This document shows, piece by piece, positions 45,124 through 56,178 of a DNA stretch of 60,239 nt. The translations under genes and the position numbers were made by a program. This DNA is from Ciborinia camelliae. Its lineage: Eukaryota > Ascomycota > Leotiomycetes > Helotiales > Sclerotiniaceae. Numbering within the stretch: the stretch's first letter is position 1; the number at the start of each line of letters is the position of its first letter. The notes below the pieces were generated by a model that searched no databases, was not told the origin of the DNA, and was given only the letters and a program-made list of their open reading frames with translations. The DNA is taken from positions 2,151,366 through 2,211,604 of the forward strand of contig JANPYM010000002.1 of the NCBI GenBank assembly GCA_025890175.1, written 5' to 3'.

Positions 45124-46640
45124 TAGTAGCCAGTGAATCTACCTCTACATCGACTACGTGGCACAAGGAACTCGAAGGTTGATATTCTGCGTGGCAAATG
45201 ACAAGTAACATAGCCATCTGTGACTAGGTTTATGGCTCAGCTTTCGCTTGGGAGGAAATTCCGATTGAAGTCAATATCAGAGGTTATTGTGGTTTGGAAT
45301 TTACAGTGACGTGGCTATCAAGCGTGAATCCATACTCAAATTTGGCGTTCTCCAAAATCTGTGTACTGTCCTTGTCCAGCTCAGTTCTTTCGGGATTTCA
45401 CTCTCCATTGGCAGCGGGATATGCAGACGCGTGTCTCATTTGGCAAGTTTTGCTGTACCTTGAAAACTCACACCTGAAAGAGATTTATTGGTATTGAGGT
45501 TCTAAGAGAAGGAAGACAGAGACCAAGACTTACCAATAGTTGCATTGCCCTCCAGTCTACCAAACAGCTTAGAATCAGGGCCTATGGTCGTCGACGACAC
45601 CCGGCTCGACTCTTTTCGATCTACGTTTCACTTTGACTTTAGGAGAGCTCCAGGGTGTATGGGGAATACATCGATCAACATAGACTTGGGTAATAAGGCA
45701 TTGATGAATCTGGCAAACGAGGAAGCCTTTTGGATTTGTCTGCAAGCTACAAGCCCTGGTTGAAGGAAGAATGGCGAGTCGATGTCCACTTTGGATCCTT
45801 GACATCTAATAGAGAATCTTCAGGGCATTTCAAGTCTTATATCGTTAGGGATAACCAAGCAGCCTAGCATACTTATACTAGAGTAAAGAACTACAGTTAA
45901 AGTCTTAATATTTTCCAACTTTTGAAAATTGTGAACAAAGCTAAATGTCTTTTGGGTATAATTAGAAATGGAAGACAGAAGGGACTTTGTTCATTGCTCT
46001 CCTAGAGCCAAACTGATGTACTACCCACCAGTATAAACATGACGCTAATAGGCTTCTTCCTATATAATCTCTATTATGACAACTTTTCCGTCGGCAAATA
46101 CGACAACCGAAGAAGTAGAGCATACCGGCGCCTATGGGTAGCGCTTAGGAGTGTCACAACGGGTCCTCTCATAAATCCCACCGGGGATTTTCCTCCCGCC
46201 CCTTCTCGAGGGGGCGGCAAGGTTTTTGCAGTTTTTGAAGGAATAGATCAAGGGTTAAGAAGGGAGGGAGGTCGTTATCTTTTTGGAGGGGGCTATTTTG
46301 GAATGGATGGAGGTGGATACTTATAGTAAACGAGGTTGTTAACTATATCGCCCCATATTGTTGAGGTGAACAATCGAGTTGGAGTGACAATGGCTCATAA
46401 AGCACCAAAAAGTATTCGATTCAACCAGATATTGACTCTTTGTCCAACCACCTGCCAAAAACAAATATGAAGCTAACTTCTCAGCCGATTCTCTGCGAGA
46501 TCGAAATCGAAATTTGGTTCATCGGCTGGTTGCAGCCCTTCCAGCAGGCTCTGATCATAATTCGTGAAATCCAATTTTCTATCCTGTTTACACCCCAACT
46601 TGTTCAAGCTTTACAACTTCCATGACCCATCCGCATCCTT
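45124..46640. other. Intergenic with unassigned frames
   Basis: Short plus-strand frames near 45294-45497 and 45545-45763 have ordinary amino-acid composition but no motif. 46039-46326 is glycine-rich by chance. I call no gene. Confidence 0.4.
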
Positions 46641-47226
46641 TCAGCTTGAGGAACTCTCTATCTTGTCCTCTGGATCCAAATTCTGCGCCCCCTCTACTAG
46701 GCCCACGACATTATATCGTTTTGAGAAAAATGTGTTCCAATCATTAAGTACACCCTTTTCCTTATCATCGAGATCGAACCAGTTGGGAGATACATCGGCA
46801 GCTGAAGTAGAAGTTTTGGCTAAGGCGCGCGAGGCATCGTGGCCAGCGAATACTAGAGGTAGACGTGAGGGGTGAGTGAAATGAATATGCGGTGTTGGAG
46901 AAAGGGAGGACGAGGGGGAGTACCATTATAAGCACCACCGGGAAGATATGCTTTGTTTCCAGTTACATCATAGACTTTGCCCTAGGTCCCATAAGTCTTG
47001 TGCATTACATCGTGAAACATCTGCAAGGTTGAGACGGTACCTTAATTGCAACATAGCATTTATCGCTATCAGCACCTTTTCCACATATTAGCGTTAGCCC
47101 CTCATCCTCAAAGGCTGTAGAGGGGTAATAAATACCATTGCATTTCGCAAGTTCTTCCACTGAAATAGGATCGTATTTCGGTGGGTTAAGAGTAACGGGA
47201 GTTTTTGGTTCAAATTTACCAGCCAT
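46641..47226 (-). CDS. DAP1: Dap1-type haem-binding MAPR protein (cytochrome b5-like)
   Basis: Dap1/PGRMC-family proteins bind haem and support cytochrome P450s, notably sterol 14-alpha-demethylase (Erg11/CYP51). Four exons join in frame: 47226-47136, 47075-47042, 46982-46924 and 46852-46641, for 131 residues; introns are 60, 59 and 71 bp. The second exon is only 34 bases. The N-terminus MAGKFEPKTPVTL and DPISVEELAKCNG lead into CYVAIKGKVYDVTGN, YLPGGAYNVFAGHDASRALA and WNTFFSKRYNVVG, the standard MAPR order. Tyr54 and Tyr60 match the tyrosine pair of the PGRMC haem site, Tyr60 being the expected axial ligand. No N-terminal membrane helix is visible, unlike PGRMC1. The gene is divergent from MGR3, with 319 bases between the two start codons. 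Confidence 0.95.
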
Positions 47227-47545
47227 TTTGAATGAAAAGAGTTGTGAGAAGTGAAGTTTGGTTAGAGAGAAATATTTCCATGAGATAAGTAAGGTTACGG
47301 ATTGATACCTACCAGAAGGCTGATGATGTCGCCGAGGATGTGGGGTAGCGTCATTCATTGGCTAGCGTATTGCGGGAGAGGGAGACAGGGAGACCAAACT
47401 ACAAAATGTCTTGCAGCAAGAAATCGTCAAATTCGTGAAGCTCCAAACGATCAAAGCTTCACGAATTGCATTGCGTTGCGCCAACGTCAATTGTGGTTTC
47501 ATTCCTATCTTATATTGTACAAGCTTTATAAAAGCAGCTTCTAAG
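47227..47545. promoter_or_regulatory. Shared divergent promoter of DAP1 and MGR3
   Basis: 319 bases separate the two opposed ATGs, so both promoters and leaders must lie here. I do not see a single obvious TATA or activator site. An ORF that seems to start inside it (47358) is just the leader of DAP1. Confidence 0.6.
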
Positions 47546-49028
47546 ATGTTTACACCACGATTCGTAAGCTCACTTGGGTCTGCCGGTCCTTCGAACCGCG
47601 CGTCACAATGTCTTCGACAACAACGAGTTCAAGCTATACGATCAAACAGACCTGCTACCAGAAACCCTATGTCATGTCGAACACAACAGCAGAGATGGCA
47701 ATCGACACGAGCGAAACCTAAGATTAATCCTTCTAAAGGTGCATTCTGGAGGAATGCCAAAATACTCTTCAAAGCGTATCCATATAGCATGACCGGAGCT
47801 ACAATTGCGTAATTCACCCTCGTATCCTTTCTTCTACTGCTTGGAAGGCCAATGCTAATATAGCATATAAAAATACAGTATAGGCTTCGGGGTTTTCTGC
47901 ATAGGGTACATCAATTGGTGGTATAACGAATACATAATCAATGGTTTCAAAGCCTTTCCTGAGCCTGTTGCAAAACAACTCCGAAAAGCCCTCTACTATA
48001 CCAATATGTCTCTTGAGCCTAAGAACGCTATCAAATACTATAAAGAAGCACTACGGGTTGCCGACGAGTTGGGTATGGACCCATTTTCCGACGAGTATCT
48101 TGGAATCAAGATCTCGGTTTGCATTTTGTTAGAAAAAATCCAAGCCTATGATAAGGCTATTGGTGTATACGAAATTATGAGAGATGATTGTGGGAAATGG
48201 ATGGAACAACTGGGAGATCTGGAGAGGAATATTGGAAAGAGGACGAGGGTTCTTAGGAGGATGGTAGAGATTAGTGTCAAGATTGCTGATTTGTACAATG
48301 GGGAATACGTTTTGCAGCCGGATAAGGCAGAAGAAAACTTGGTATACGCGGTAGAAACAATATTGAAGGAACGGATGAGGAGGCAAAAAGAGGGGGTGAG
48401 ACCTGGAGAAGAGGTTTGGTTGTCGGATGAAGAAATGGGTGGAACTTTCGAAAGTTTGTTTTTCCATTCGTGATCTCAGGTTGGGTTGAGCTAATTCCAT
48501 TTCTAGCTCTTGCACATCACTATGAAGCAGCCGATAAACACCATCTTGCCGCGCCACTATTCCTCGAAGCCATAGCACTCTCTACTCCAGCTACTTGCCA
48601 CACAGCTGTATTAAGTTGGACCCCCTCTCTCTCAATTTCTCAAAACCATCCACTAACCCACTTTTCTAACAGTGAACAATCTCTCCATCTCCCTGGCCCA
48701 ACAAAACCCCCCTCCTGAACCAGGCCAACCCATAATATCCCGCTCCCAACAAATCAAAAATGCCCGCGCATGGGCTACCAAATCACTAGAAATATGCGCC
48801 AAAATCTCACCACCTGAAAGAACTGAAGAATGTGATATAGGATGTGCAGTTGCAACGCATAATCTAGGAGAGTTTGCGGAAATGGATGGCAACATCCAGG
48901 AAGCCAGGAGAAGATATGAAGAAGCGAGAAGTTTAGCGAGTGCAATAGGATTTAAAGATGGAGAGGCACATAGTGAGGAGAGGCTAGCGAAGATTATTGG
49001 GAGCGCAGAGATCATAAATAGAGGTTAA
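47546..49028 (+). CDS. MGR3: Mgr3-like TPR protein, mitochondrial inner membrane
   Basis: Mgr3 with Mgr1 delivers substrates to the i-AAA protease Yme1. Four exons (47546-47808, 47879-48453, 48507-48614, 48673-49028) give 433 residues, all introns (70, 53, 58 bp) keeping frame. The first about 55 residues are rich in Arg, Ser and Gln with no acid (MFTPRFVSS...), a mitochondrial presequence. A membrane helix (about 78-97: MTGATIAIGFGVFCIGYI) is followed by WWYNEY. TPR-type helices follow: AIKYYKEALRVADELGMDP, YDKAIGVYEIMRD, LRRMVEISVKIADLY, then APLFLEAIALS and AVATHNLGEFAEMDGNIQEA with ARRRYEEARSLA. This is the order seen in fungal Mgr3/Mgr1-associated proteins. The identification rests on this layout and general TPR pattern, so the exact orthology is inferred. 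Confidence 0.83.
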
Positions 49029-50262
49029 GTGGATTTAGAGAGGCTTGTGTTTAAATGATAACTTCATATCTTTGAAAGGGTAAGAATTTTACCTTTAGTT
49101 ACAGGCTTAGCTTGAATTCTCAATGCTTCATATCAATTGGTAGTATCACCACCAATTCAAATTCTTCTCCCCCACGGTGCATCTTTTATGTTTTACTCGA
49201 GCATTCTCCTGGGGAGTTTTTGGGCGTTAGATCGCCCACCCTTTCCCAATCCATTTCCTCTCCTTTGCCACCTCTGGACTTTCTGTGCTAATCTCCTCTC
49301 TTATCCCATTTCTTTCATCTTTCAGTGTTATGTGTCGTCTTCTTTTCTGTTTGTAGTGAGGAGAAGTACAGGGAGAAGCATTACGGAGTTTTGGTTTCGT
49401 TTTAGAGGGGTGATGGAACACTTCCAACCTTCCAAACTCATAAATCATACATAATCTACATTTCAATTGATTCTTTTCAAACTGTACAATTACATTGTTT
49501 AATTTATATTGAATGATTCCATCACAATTCAAATTTGAAAGATCCGTTTTATGATCTGAGTCCGTACTCCCATTGGGGGTTAGTAAAGGTAGAGTAGGTA
49601 GAGTAGGTAGGTACTAACATTAGAGATGGATTAAGATCTGGTACCTAGTTCTAGACAAAATACACTACCCTCCGATACCCAGCTCTACTCTAGTACTGGG
49701 ACCTGGGTAAATGAACTTTGATACATTCATCTAATGAGATGTATGGGGGGGCAATAAACTGCAGGTGGCTATCTCGGGAGAGTAGCAGTGGCCGACCCTA
49801 AGTAGTAGAAAGTGGCCAGTTGAGCGGAGGTAGATACTTTACCCTTCCAAGGTTTCGAGATACAACTAGCTTCGGAATGCAATTGATAATTATTAATTGC
49901 ATTTCTTGACGTACCTAGGTAGTCTGGGTATAAGCAAGTTTCCCCATTCCTACTAAAACTCGTTTCCGCCTCGATATCGAGGATGCAGTCGATGATTCCA
50001 TTGTAGGTAGACCAAGCGAGGACTATGGGGCGATTCGGAACGTTTTTTTAAATTCGGCCATACCCCTTGGAGTATAAGGCCGCTTCCTACTAGTTTTTCC
50101 CTTTAATGATTAACTCAGTTCAAACGTACCTGAAATTTAGACCTCGCACTTGGGGCTAGACTAGAAAAGAAGTACTAAACCTCGAACTAATTTATTAATC
50201 CTCGTCGTCCTTATATTAAAAAAGAACCCCGATCTCTTTGATCCCCAACCTTTTTTAAACAT
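49029..50262. other. Intergenic, no supported gene
   Basis: Short frames only. An ACCTAGGT element lies at 49913, TAGAGTAGG repeats near 49590-49612. Confidence 0.5.
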
Positions 50263-50578
50263 CAAACACACACTACAATATTTCAATTTATCAACCGGAT
50301 ATTTATCAAGCTAATATCTCCATCGAACGCAACACCCCGAAAATCAAACCCTTCACACATAATGGTAATGGTATCTATGCTATCAAGTTCCCAGACTTAG
50401 CTGACAAAGAACCTCGACGTATCGGATACGAGTATAAATACGAATATCTCGATAGCCGAATACTGCAAGAATATCGTGTCCTCCTCGCTTCCCGATGCAG
50501 GAGAGAGGGTGTATTATATTGGGGAGAATGTCTTTTATACGCTTGCGAAACTGGCAATTGCGGAAGCTCCGATAAATG
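50263..50578 (+). other. Coding-like frame without a start codon
   Basis: A plus frame is open for about 105 codons from just after a TAA near 50262 to TGA at about 50578. It reads like protein rather than repeat (YQPDIYQANISIERN, THNGNGIYAIKFPD, RRIGYEYKYEYLDSRIL) but has no ATG and no clear acceptor. A second frame from about 50475 (PDAGERVYYIGENVFYTLA) continues in the same style, as if one base had been lost near 50475. It may be an exon of an unrecognised gene or a fragment of a decayed one. Confidence 0.3.
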
Positions 50579-52614
50579 AGAAGGTTGGGTTGGGTTGGGA
50601 TTGGATTGGATTGGATTTGGATGTCTCCGGGGAATGGGCATTGGACTTGGAAAACGGTCTGTTTGTATAGTCTTAAAATTAAGATTTGCGGTAAAAGAGT
50701 CAGTTCTTGTAAAGTTGCGTATATGACTTTGTTTGCGTTATGCGTCAAAAGTATTAAATAAACTGGATTTTTTTGGCATCATGAAGGGCTTGTTTAAAAC
50801 TGGCTTTTGTTGGAGTAAGGCAAAATATAGAGGAGGCTTAAGGCATAATCATAATCACAATCACCATAACCAACTCCAACTCCAACAATTAAGGATGCCA
50901 ATTACCTACCCCCTTCCCTTAGTTAGGTAGTTTTTCGCGCAAAGCATCTCCCAAAAACCAACCTAGTATTATAGTGGAATCTCTCAGAATAAACTCACCC
51001 ATTCGAATTGGTTTATATGGGACTCGAGTACAGAAACATGAATATAACCTTCCAAAATTATGGATCAACTAGCCATTGTTTTAATTGTATCTTTTGGGAT
51101 GGGCAAACAAAAACTGAAAAGATAGATAGATTGCTCCTGAATCTTGGGGTTAGATCGGAGTCTTCAAAGGGCCAGAAATATACGAGAAGCTCGGGGAACT
51201 TCGGCTCAGTCCCGAAATAATTACAAGTAAGACCGATATGCTTACCCCGATCTTCCCTTCAAGTTGGATATTAATCTTCGGTCGGAAACAGAAAATACTT
51301 TAGTTTCGACGGAAAGGGATGTGGATTGAAGATCTAAACTGGGACTGCTTATAAGCAAGGTCCTGAGCTAATACTACGCTAGTCTAGTCCCCACGTGACC
51401 TGTTAAATCCACCCCTGTTACTGAAACCGGCAGTTAAAATTTGGGATAACCAAAGTCCATCTCTATCTAACAAACGAGTTGGACCCCCGAAGTTGACTTG
51501 ATTCGATGGACCCTGCAGCTTCCCGTAATGAAAAGGCCATTGTTTCACAAGCGCTTTGATACTATATTATACCTAGGTATGATATGATAAGTGTGGAGAG
51601 ACGGATAGACGCATATGCAAGTATGGGTGTCAAGTTTCGAGCAGAGTATGGATCGGTCGGATGATGAGTATTTGGCCAAGTGGAGAAGTCCTGGAAAAAG
51701 TAAGTAAGGAAGCAAACAGAGATGGGAATGTAGATTCGTTGAAAAAAATACTGGAGTCTTGGAGGTGTGGTATGAAGAGACGGTGTTAGGATTGAGGCAA
51801 AAGAAAGTGTGCGGATGACTGCGGGGATCATCGGTAGGGGAGAGAAATGGGTGATCGGAGTGAGAAATCATGATGAGAATTGGGGAAATGAGCTGGGGAA
51901 GAGGGACTAACCGTTAAGTGGTTGATTAAGACTTTCAACGGAGAATCAAGGGCTCAAGAGCTGACAACCAATTATTGAAGGTAGGAGCCAGGAAGTTAAG
52001 GTATTGGTCAGTGTAGCGGGCATGCGCAGGTACGAAAGCCATGAGACCCGAAGAATGGGCGAAGTGTACTATGTGGCGAGCAGATCCTTGATTTACTTTG
52101 CATGGTGTGTTGTCGATACTTGCTTTGGAGAGGGGTTGTTGATTGATGAAGGGGTATCTTGCTACTGGCTGCTGGCTGCTGACAGGTACGTGGTTCGTTT
52201 TATGTTGTTGATGTGAGAAAGAAGGACCATTGTTCCACTGATAACAAAGACGAAGAGTGAAAAGCTCAAAGTGGATGTATATGCGATCCATTGGCAAGTC
52301 AAGAAGGGTATTCAGACTTGTTTGGTAAGTGAAAAGTCAATCTCTTCTCCAGCAGCTGGAAGCATTGAATGAACTTCATTCATTCCTCGTTCCTCTCGCA
52401 ACAACTGTGAGTTAAGAAGTCTTCACCGACACTCCTTAGACTGCGCATAAAAAGAGAGGTGAATCTAAATTGTAGATGAAACACCACTTGACCACCAATT
52501 TGACGGTCTAGGTGTCCTATGAAAATTTCGTTCTGGCATAAAAAATTCGAATTCAAAGAGCCTATGTTAGTCAACAACCCCGCTCACCCCCGAACCTTCG
52601 AATAATCTCAAGTA
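50579..52614. other. Intergenic
   Basis: GGATTGGATT repeats (about 50600-50618), an ACCTAGGT element at 51571 and several short frames without motif. No supported gene. Confidence 0.5.
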
Positions 52615-53466
52615 ATGGCAAATTTGCACTTCCGTTTCCATGATTGTCTCAGGGGACACGAGCATGAGATTCGAGTTGAAGATCATTTGGATGTGAGAAA
52701 TTCGAGAGAAGAGATTGCAGGGTTGAGGGCGGAGATTAGGGAACTGAGGGCTGAACTGCTCCAGACGGAGAGAAGGATTGTGGGGCTAGGGGATGAAATT
52801 AGAGGGGTGAGGGGAGATATTCTGGGCTTGAGGAATGAAGGGGCGCAATATAGAGAAGATGTAATAGGCTTAAGACAGGAGATTGCGGGATTGAGAGGAG
52901 AGGTTGTGGGATTGAGAGGAGAGGTTGCAGAGTTGAGAGAAGAGCTGAGAGGGGCGAGGCGAGATATTTTGGGTTTGAGGAACGAAGGCGCCCAATGGAG
53001 AGGGGATATACGAGGGTTGAGAAGAGAGGTTGTAGGGTTAAGGGGGGAACTTGTGCGAGGGCAGAGAGAAAGTAGGGTGGCTATTGATGACTTGAGAAGA
53101 GAAGTTGTGGAAGGATTGGCGAGGAGCGATGCAGACAGAGTTGAAATGGAGCAGCGGCTGATGGGCGAAGTTCAAGATCTGAGAAGAAGAGATGCAGAAA
53201 GAGCGCAGCGGGAAGACGAATTAACAAACGGAATTAACGATCTCAGGAGGATAAATACGGAAAATGAGGCAGTAGCACAGGCCATGAGAGCTGATATAAA
53301 CAATTTGAGAAATACTGTAGAGGGTTTGGCAGGGGATAATAGGGGGTTGGGGGAGAGGGTGACGTTGTTGGAGATGCGGAGGCCGATACTTTGTCCTAGG
53401 AGAAGGAGATGTTGCATAGGAAAGGAGCTAGCTTTGAGATTCGTGATGTATGCCGCAACCACTTAA
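52615..53466 (+). CDS. Orphan coiled-coil protein with duplicated 49-residue block
   Basis: An uninterrupted 283-codon frame from ATG 52615, in an otherwise gene-poor stretch. Residues 1-30 are not coiled (HFRFHDCLRGHEHE). From residue 31 to about 255 hydrophobic residues recur with 3-4 spacing (for example Ile34, Leu37, Ile41, Leu44, Leu48), a long parallel-coil pattern dominated by Leu, Ile, Val at core positions and Arg, Glu, Gly outside. DILGLRNEGAQ occurs at residues 68-78 and again at 117-127, an offset of exactly 49 residues or seven heptads, and the flanks are similar. The tail is basic and cysteine-rich (CPRRRRCC at 260-267). The plus strand is very purine-rich. I recognise no family; SMC-, golgin- or tropomyosin-like function cannot be claimed. 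Being a real gene is likely from length and periodicity, but no intron or homolog supports it. Confidence 0.6.
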   Translation: MANLHFRFHDCLRGHEHEIRVEDHLDVRNSREEIAGLRAEIRELRAELLQTERRIVGLGDEIRGVRGDILGLRNEGAQYREDVIGLRQEIAGLRGEVVGLRGEVAELREELRGARRDILGLRNEGAQWRGDIRGLRREVVGLRGELVRGQRESRVAIDDLRREVVEGLARSDADRVEMEQRLMGEVQDLRRRDAERAQREDELTNGINDLRRINTENEAVAQAMRADINNLRNTVEGLAGDNRGLGERVTLLEMRRPILCPRRRRCCIGKELALRFVMYAATT

Positions 53467-53600
53467 TTGCGAATCTGGACATTCCGAGTGTAGCTTTGAG
53501 TGTTGCGCTAGGAGCCTCGACATCCTCAACAAGATAGTCTTAGAAGACGATAGGGGTTTTCATACACTGTCAAGCGAGCTTCTGGACTTCTCCACGCAAT

Positions 53601-54016
53601 ATGGTCGACCCTGGAACCGTGGAAAAACACCTTCTTTTCGCACTAGGGCAACGAGCCAATTTAGACACCGTCGTAAGATCAGCCCGAAGAAGATGGTAGT
53701 ATTTCCCAGTCGTTGAGCAGCAGAATTCAATCAAGCTAATCCGCCAACATCTTACTGGCGGGTCTCCAGTGCCCTTGGTACCATCCACCGACCTCCACGG
53801 CAGTGAGCAGGCCTTTTTCTTTCATATCGCACCTTCAATTTTTAAATCCATTTGGAAGTCTCAAGTGCTACATTCTCCGCACTTTCCAATTCGGGTCCTA
53901 CTCGGTCAACCTAACTGATCCGACGGAGTCAGAAAACGAGTTTCACGGAAAAACATCGAGATTTCGACGTTTTATCCCAGATCTACATTTCGAGGCGACA
54001 TATATTCATTTACGAA
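53601..54016 (+). pseudogene. Possible decayed frame with a single TAG
   Basis: One plus frame from ATG 53601 runs to TGA 53916 with a single interruption, TAG at 53697-53699, and then remains open to about 54016. It reads VEKHLLFALGQRANLDTVV before the stop and IKLIRQHLTGGSPVPLVPST after it, ordinary protein-like sequence. I recognise no family. A CAG-to-TAG transition would explain the break. Chance is also possible. Confidence 0.25.
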
Positions 54017-56178
54017 CTAGTGGTAGCCGTTGTCATTGGCTACCTACACGATGGACCAGAAGAGGCTCCTGCTATGTAACAATAAAAGGAAAGATATGTG
54101 GTCGGACCGACTATAATGCCGTGGGGTGGAAATCACGATATGATTATCAGTGCTTAGTGAAGTGGGCATTGATCACTCTATCAGTTGCACGTAGACTAAG
54201 AATGGAAATGAGTGCTTGATGCATCCCACCAGCAAACAAACAAGCAAACAAACAAGAGAGAATGTCTATATGGGATTTTGAAATTTCACAATGACTAGGC
54301 TTGCAAGAAGAAAGAACGCCGAACGTAAAGAAGTACTTGGGAAGATAGAAGTCGCAGAGTACAATTATATGTTGTGAAAGAGTCATAGTAAGTGGCCAGT
54401 ACTCATGCACTTGTTTAGACTTGCACCACTGGAGGTAAGTCGAGACAACTTTATCCTGAGTATGTTTTGAACCAAGTCCAAGTAGCCTCTCTTACGAACA
54501 TGGATGAGACAGGAATGGGGACCTCGCAGAGAATATGCCATCATGAAGAAGGTATATGAGATCGACGAGCCATCTCGACATAATTTCTTGTGTCGCCACA
54601 AGAATCCCCCAATCCCAAGCAACTCCATCGTTTATCGGAGAATCTCCAAACAACGGCGTATGATAATCCGAGCCTTGATGATAGTGACATAAGGAGACAA
54701 TTAGCTGTAACTTTTCGGGCCGATGATATATGCGCCAAGTTTGTCAAGCCTCGCAAATGCAGATCGAATGCCCTGCTCTGCTTCAGCCATGTGCGGCGGA
54801 GGTTTTATACTCGATACATATTCGCTGTATTGGATAGGTTTTGGCTAAGATTCCAAGGAATATCTCGCCACTCGTTTTGAACACAACATGTGATATACGA
54901 CACGACTGAAAGTTTTATGTGCCTTTTTTATTCCTGCAACTCTTTCCGATTATTGAAGATTCTTTTTATGTCTTTGACTCCTTCATCAGATGTTTACCGA
55001 TATTGGAAAGCCGGCTGTACACGTGGTTGGATTTAGGTTTTCTTAGCGCCGTTTGTGCCGATGACAACCTCTTCTCTCGTCTGAAAACGAAAACTCTCCA
55101 CATTCTCATAAACCACCAAATTCTTACATCTCAAACAATCATGACAATTCACGTTCACCTGACGGACCGAATACTGTCAGCTAAAGATGCAAATTCTACG
55201 GTTGAATACGGCCCATCAATATGATGAAGATGATCCAAGTTGTTGGGATGAGATCCCATCAGCTTATTTGATATTGCTCGAAATATCACCAATTCCGAGA
55301 AAACTTATCCAATTAACGAAGTCACACGACAGAACAGCTCAACTTAACTGGCTTTGTCGAGCTGCATGGGCAATTTGAAACTTTCGCCGCGATTGGACAT
55401 TGAATTTTTACCCCAGAAAGTGATTAATACTTCCCGAGTCGATCAATATTGCAGCCCTTTCCCCGCAATTGGCTAACCAGTGCCAAGTGGAAGGTTTGGT
55501 CCCAACCTGCATTTTTCAAGACGAGAGTTTTTGATGGCCAAAGATGCTATTTGGGTCTGGAGATCCTAGTAATAAAGTCTTTAGTACGCTACGCAGACTG
55601 TCATCTCATTGTCATATGTTACATTGATTCTTCGTACGTAATATGGCCAAGATTTCAAGTCTTCGAATCACCCCAGATTATGAGACTATTCATTATGGTC
55701 TTATAGTTTAGGATTCATTTTGTTTTGATATGACTGGCTGCATTAATTCTATTTCTACCACATGTATGGATGTACTACGTACCTACCTAGGTACCTAGGT
55801 AGGTATGTACTGCCGTATGTAAGCCTTGAATCTAATACCTAGGAGTATTTCTACATACATCAAATCGATGCATCCCTTGCCCGTTGCATGACACTTTCCC
55901 CATGGAGAATATCCCAATCGTTCCCGCTTAGATTCAAAACGTACCAAAATAAACTCATAAGCAGAACCGTACCTGCCCACCTTTCATAGGTATCTACCTA
56001 CATAAACAAGACCTTCCTTCCAGCTTCCAGCTTCCAAATTCTTACACAACATAAATTTCATACAACTTTTCCTCCAAATTCAACATCACCTACAAAATTC
56101 TATTAGGCACACACTACACTCGCATTCTTTTATCCATCTTTGTCGCTTGATCTCTTGTAAGAATATCAATCAACAAAG
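54017..56178. other. Intergenic, no supported gene
   Basis: Only short frames. AACAA repeats occur near 54232-54260. Two adjacent ACCTAGGT elements are at 55785 and 55793. The 150 bases before 56179 are C/A/T-rich and are the probable leader of the hexose transporter. Confidence 0.5.
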
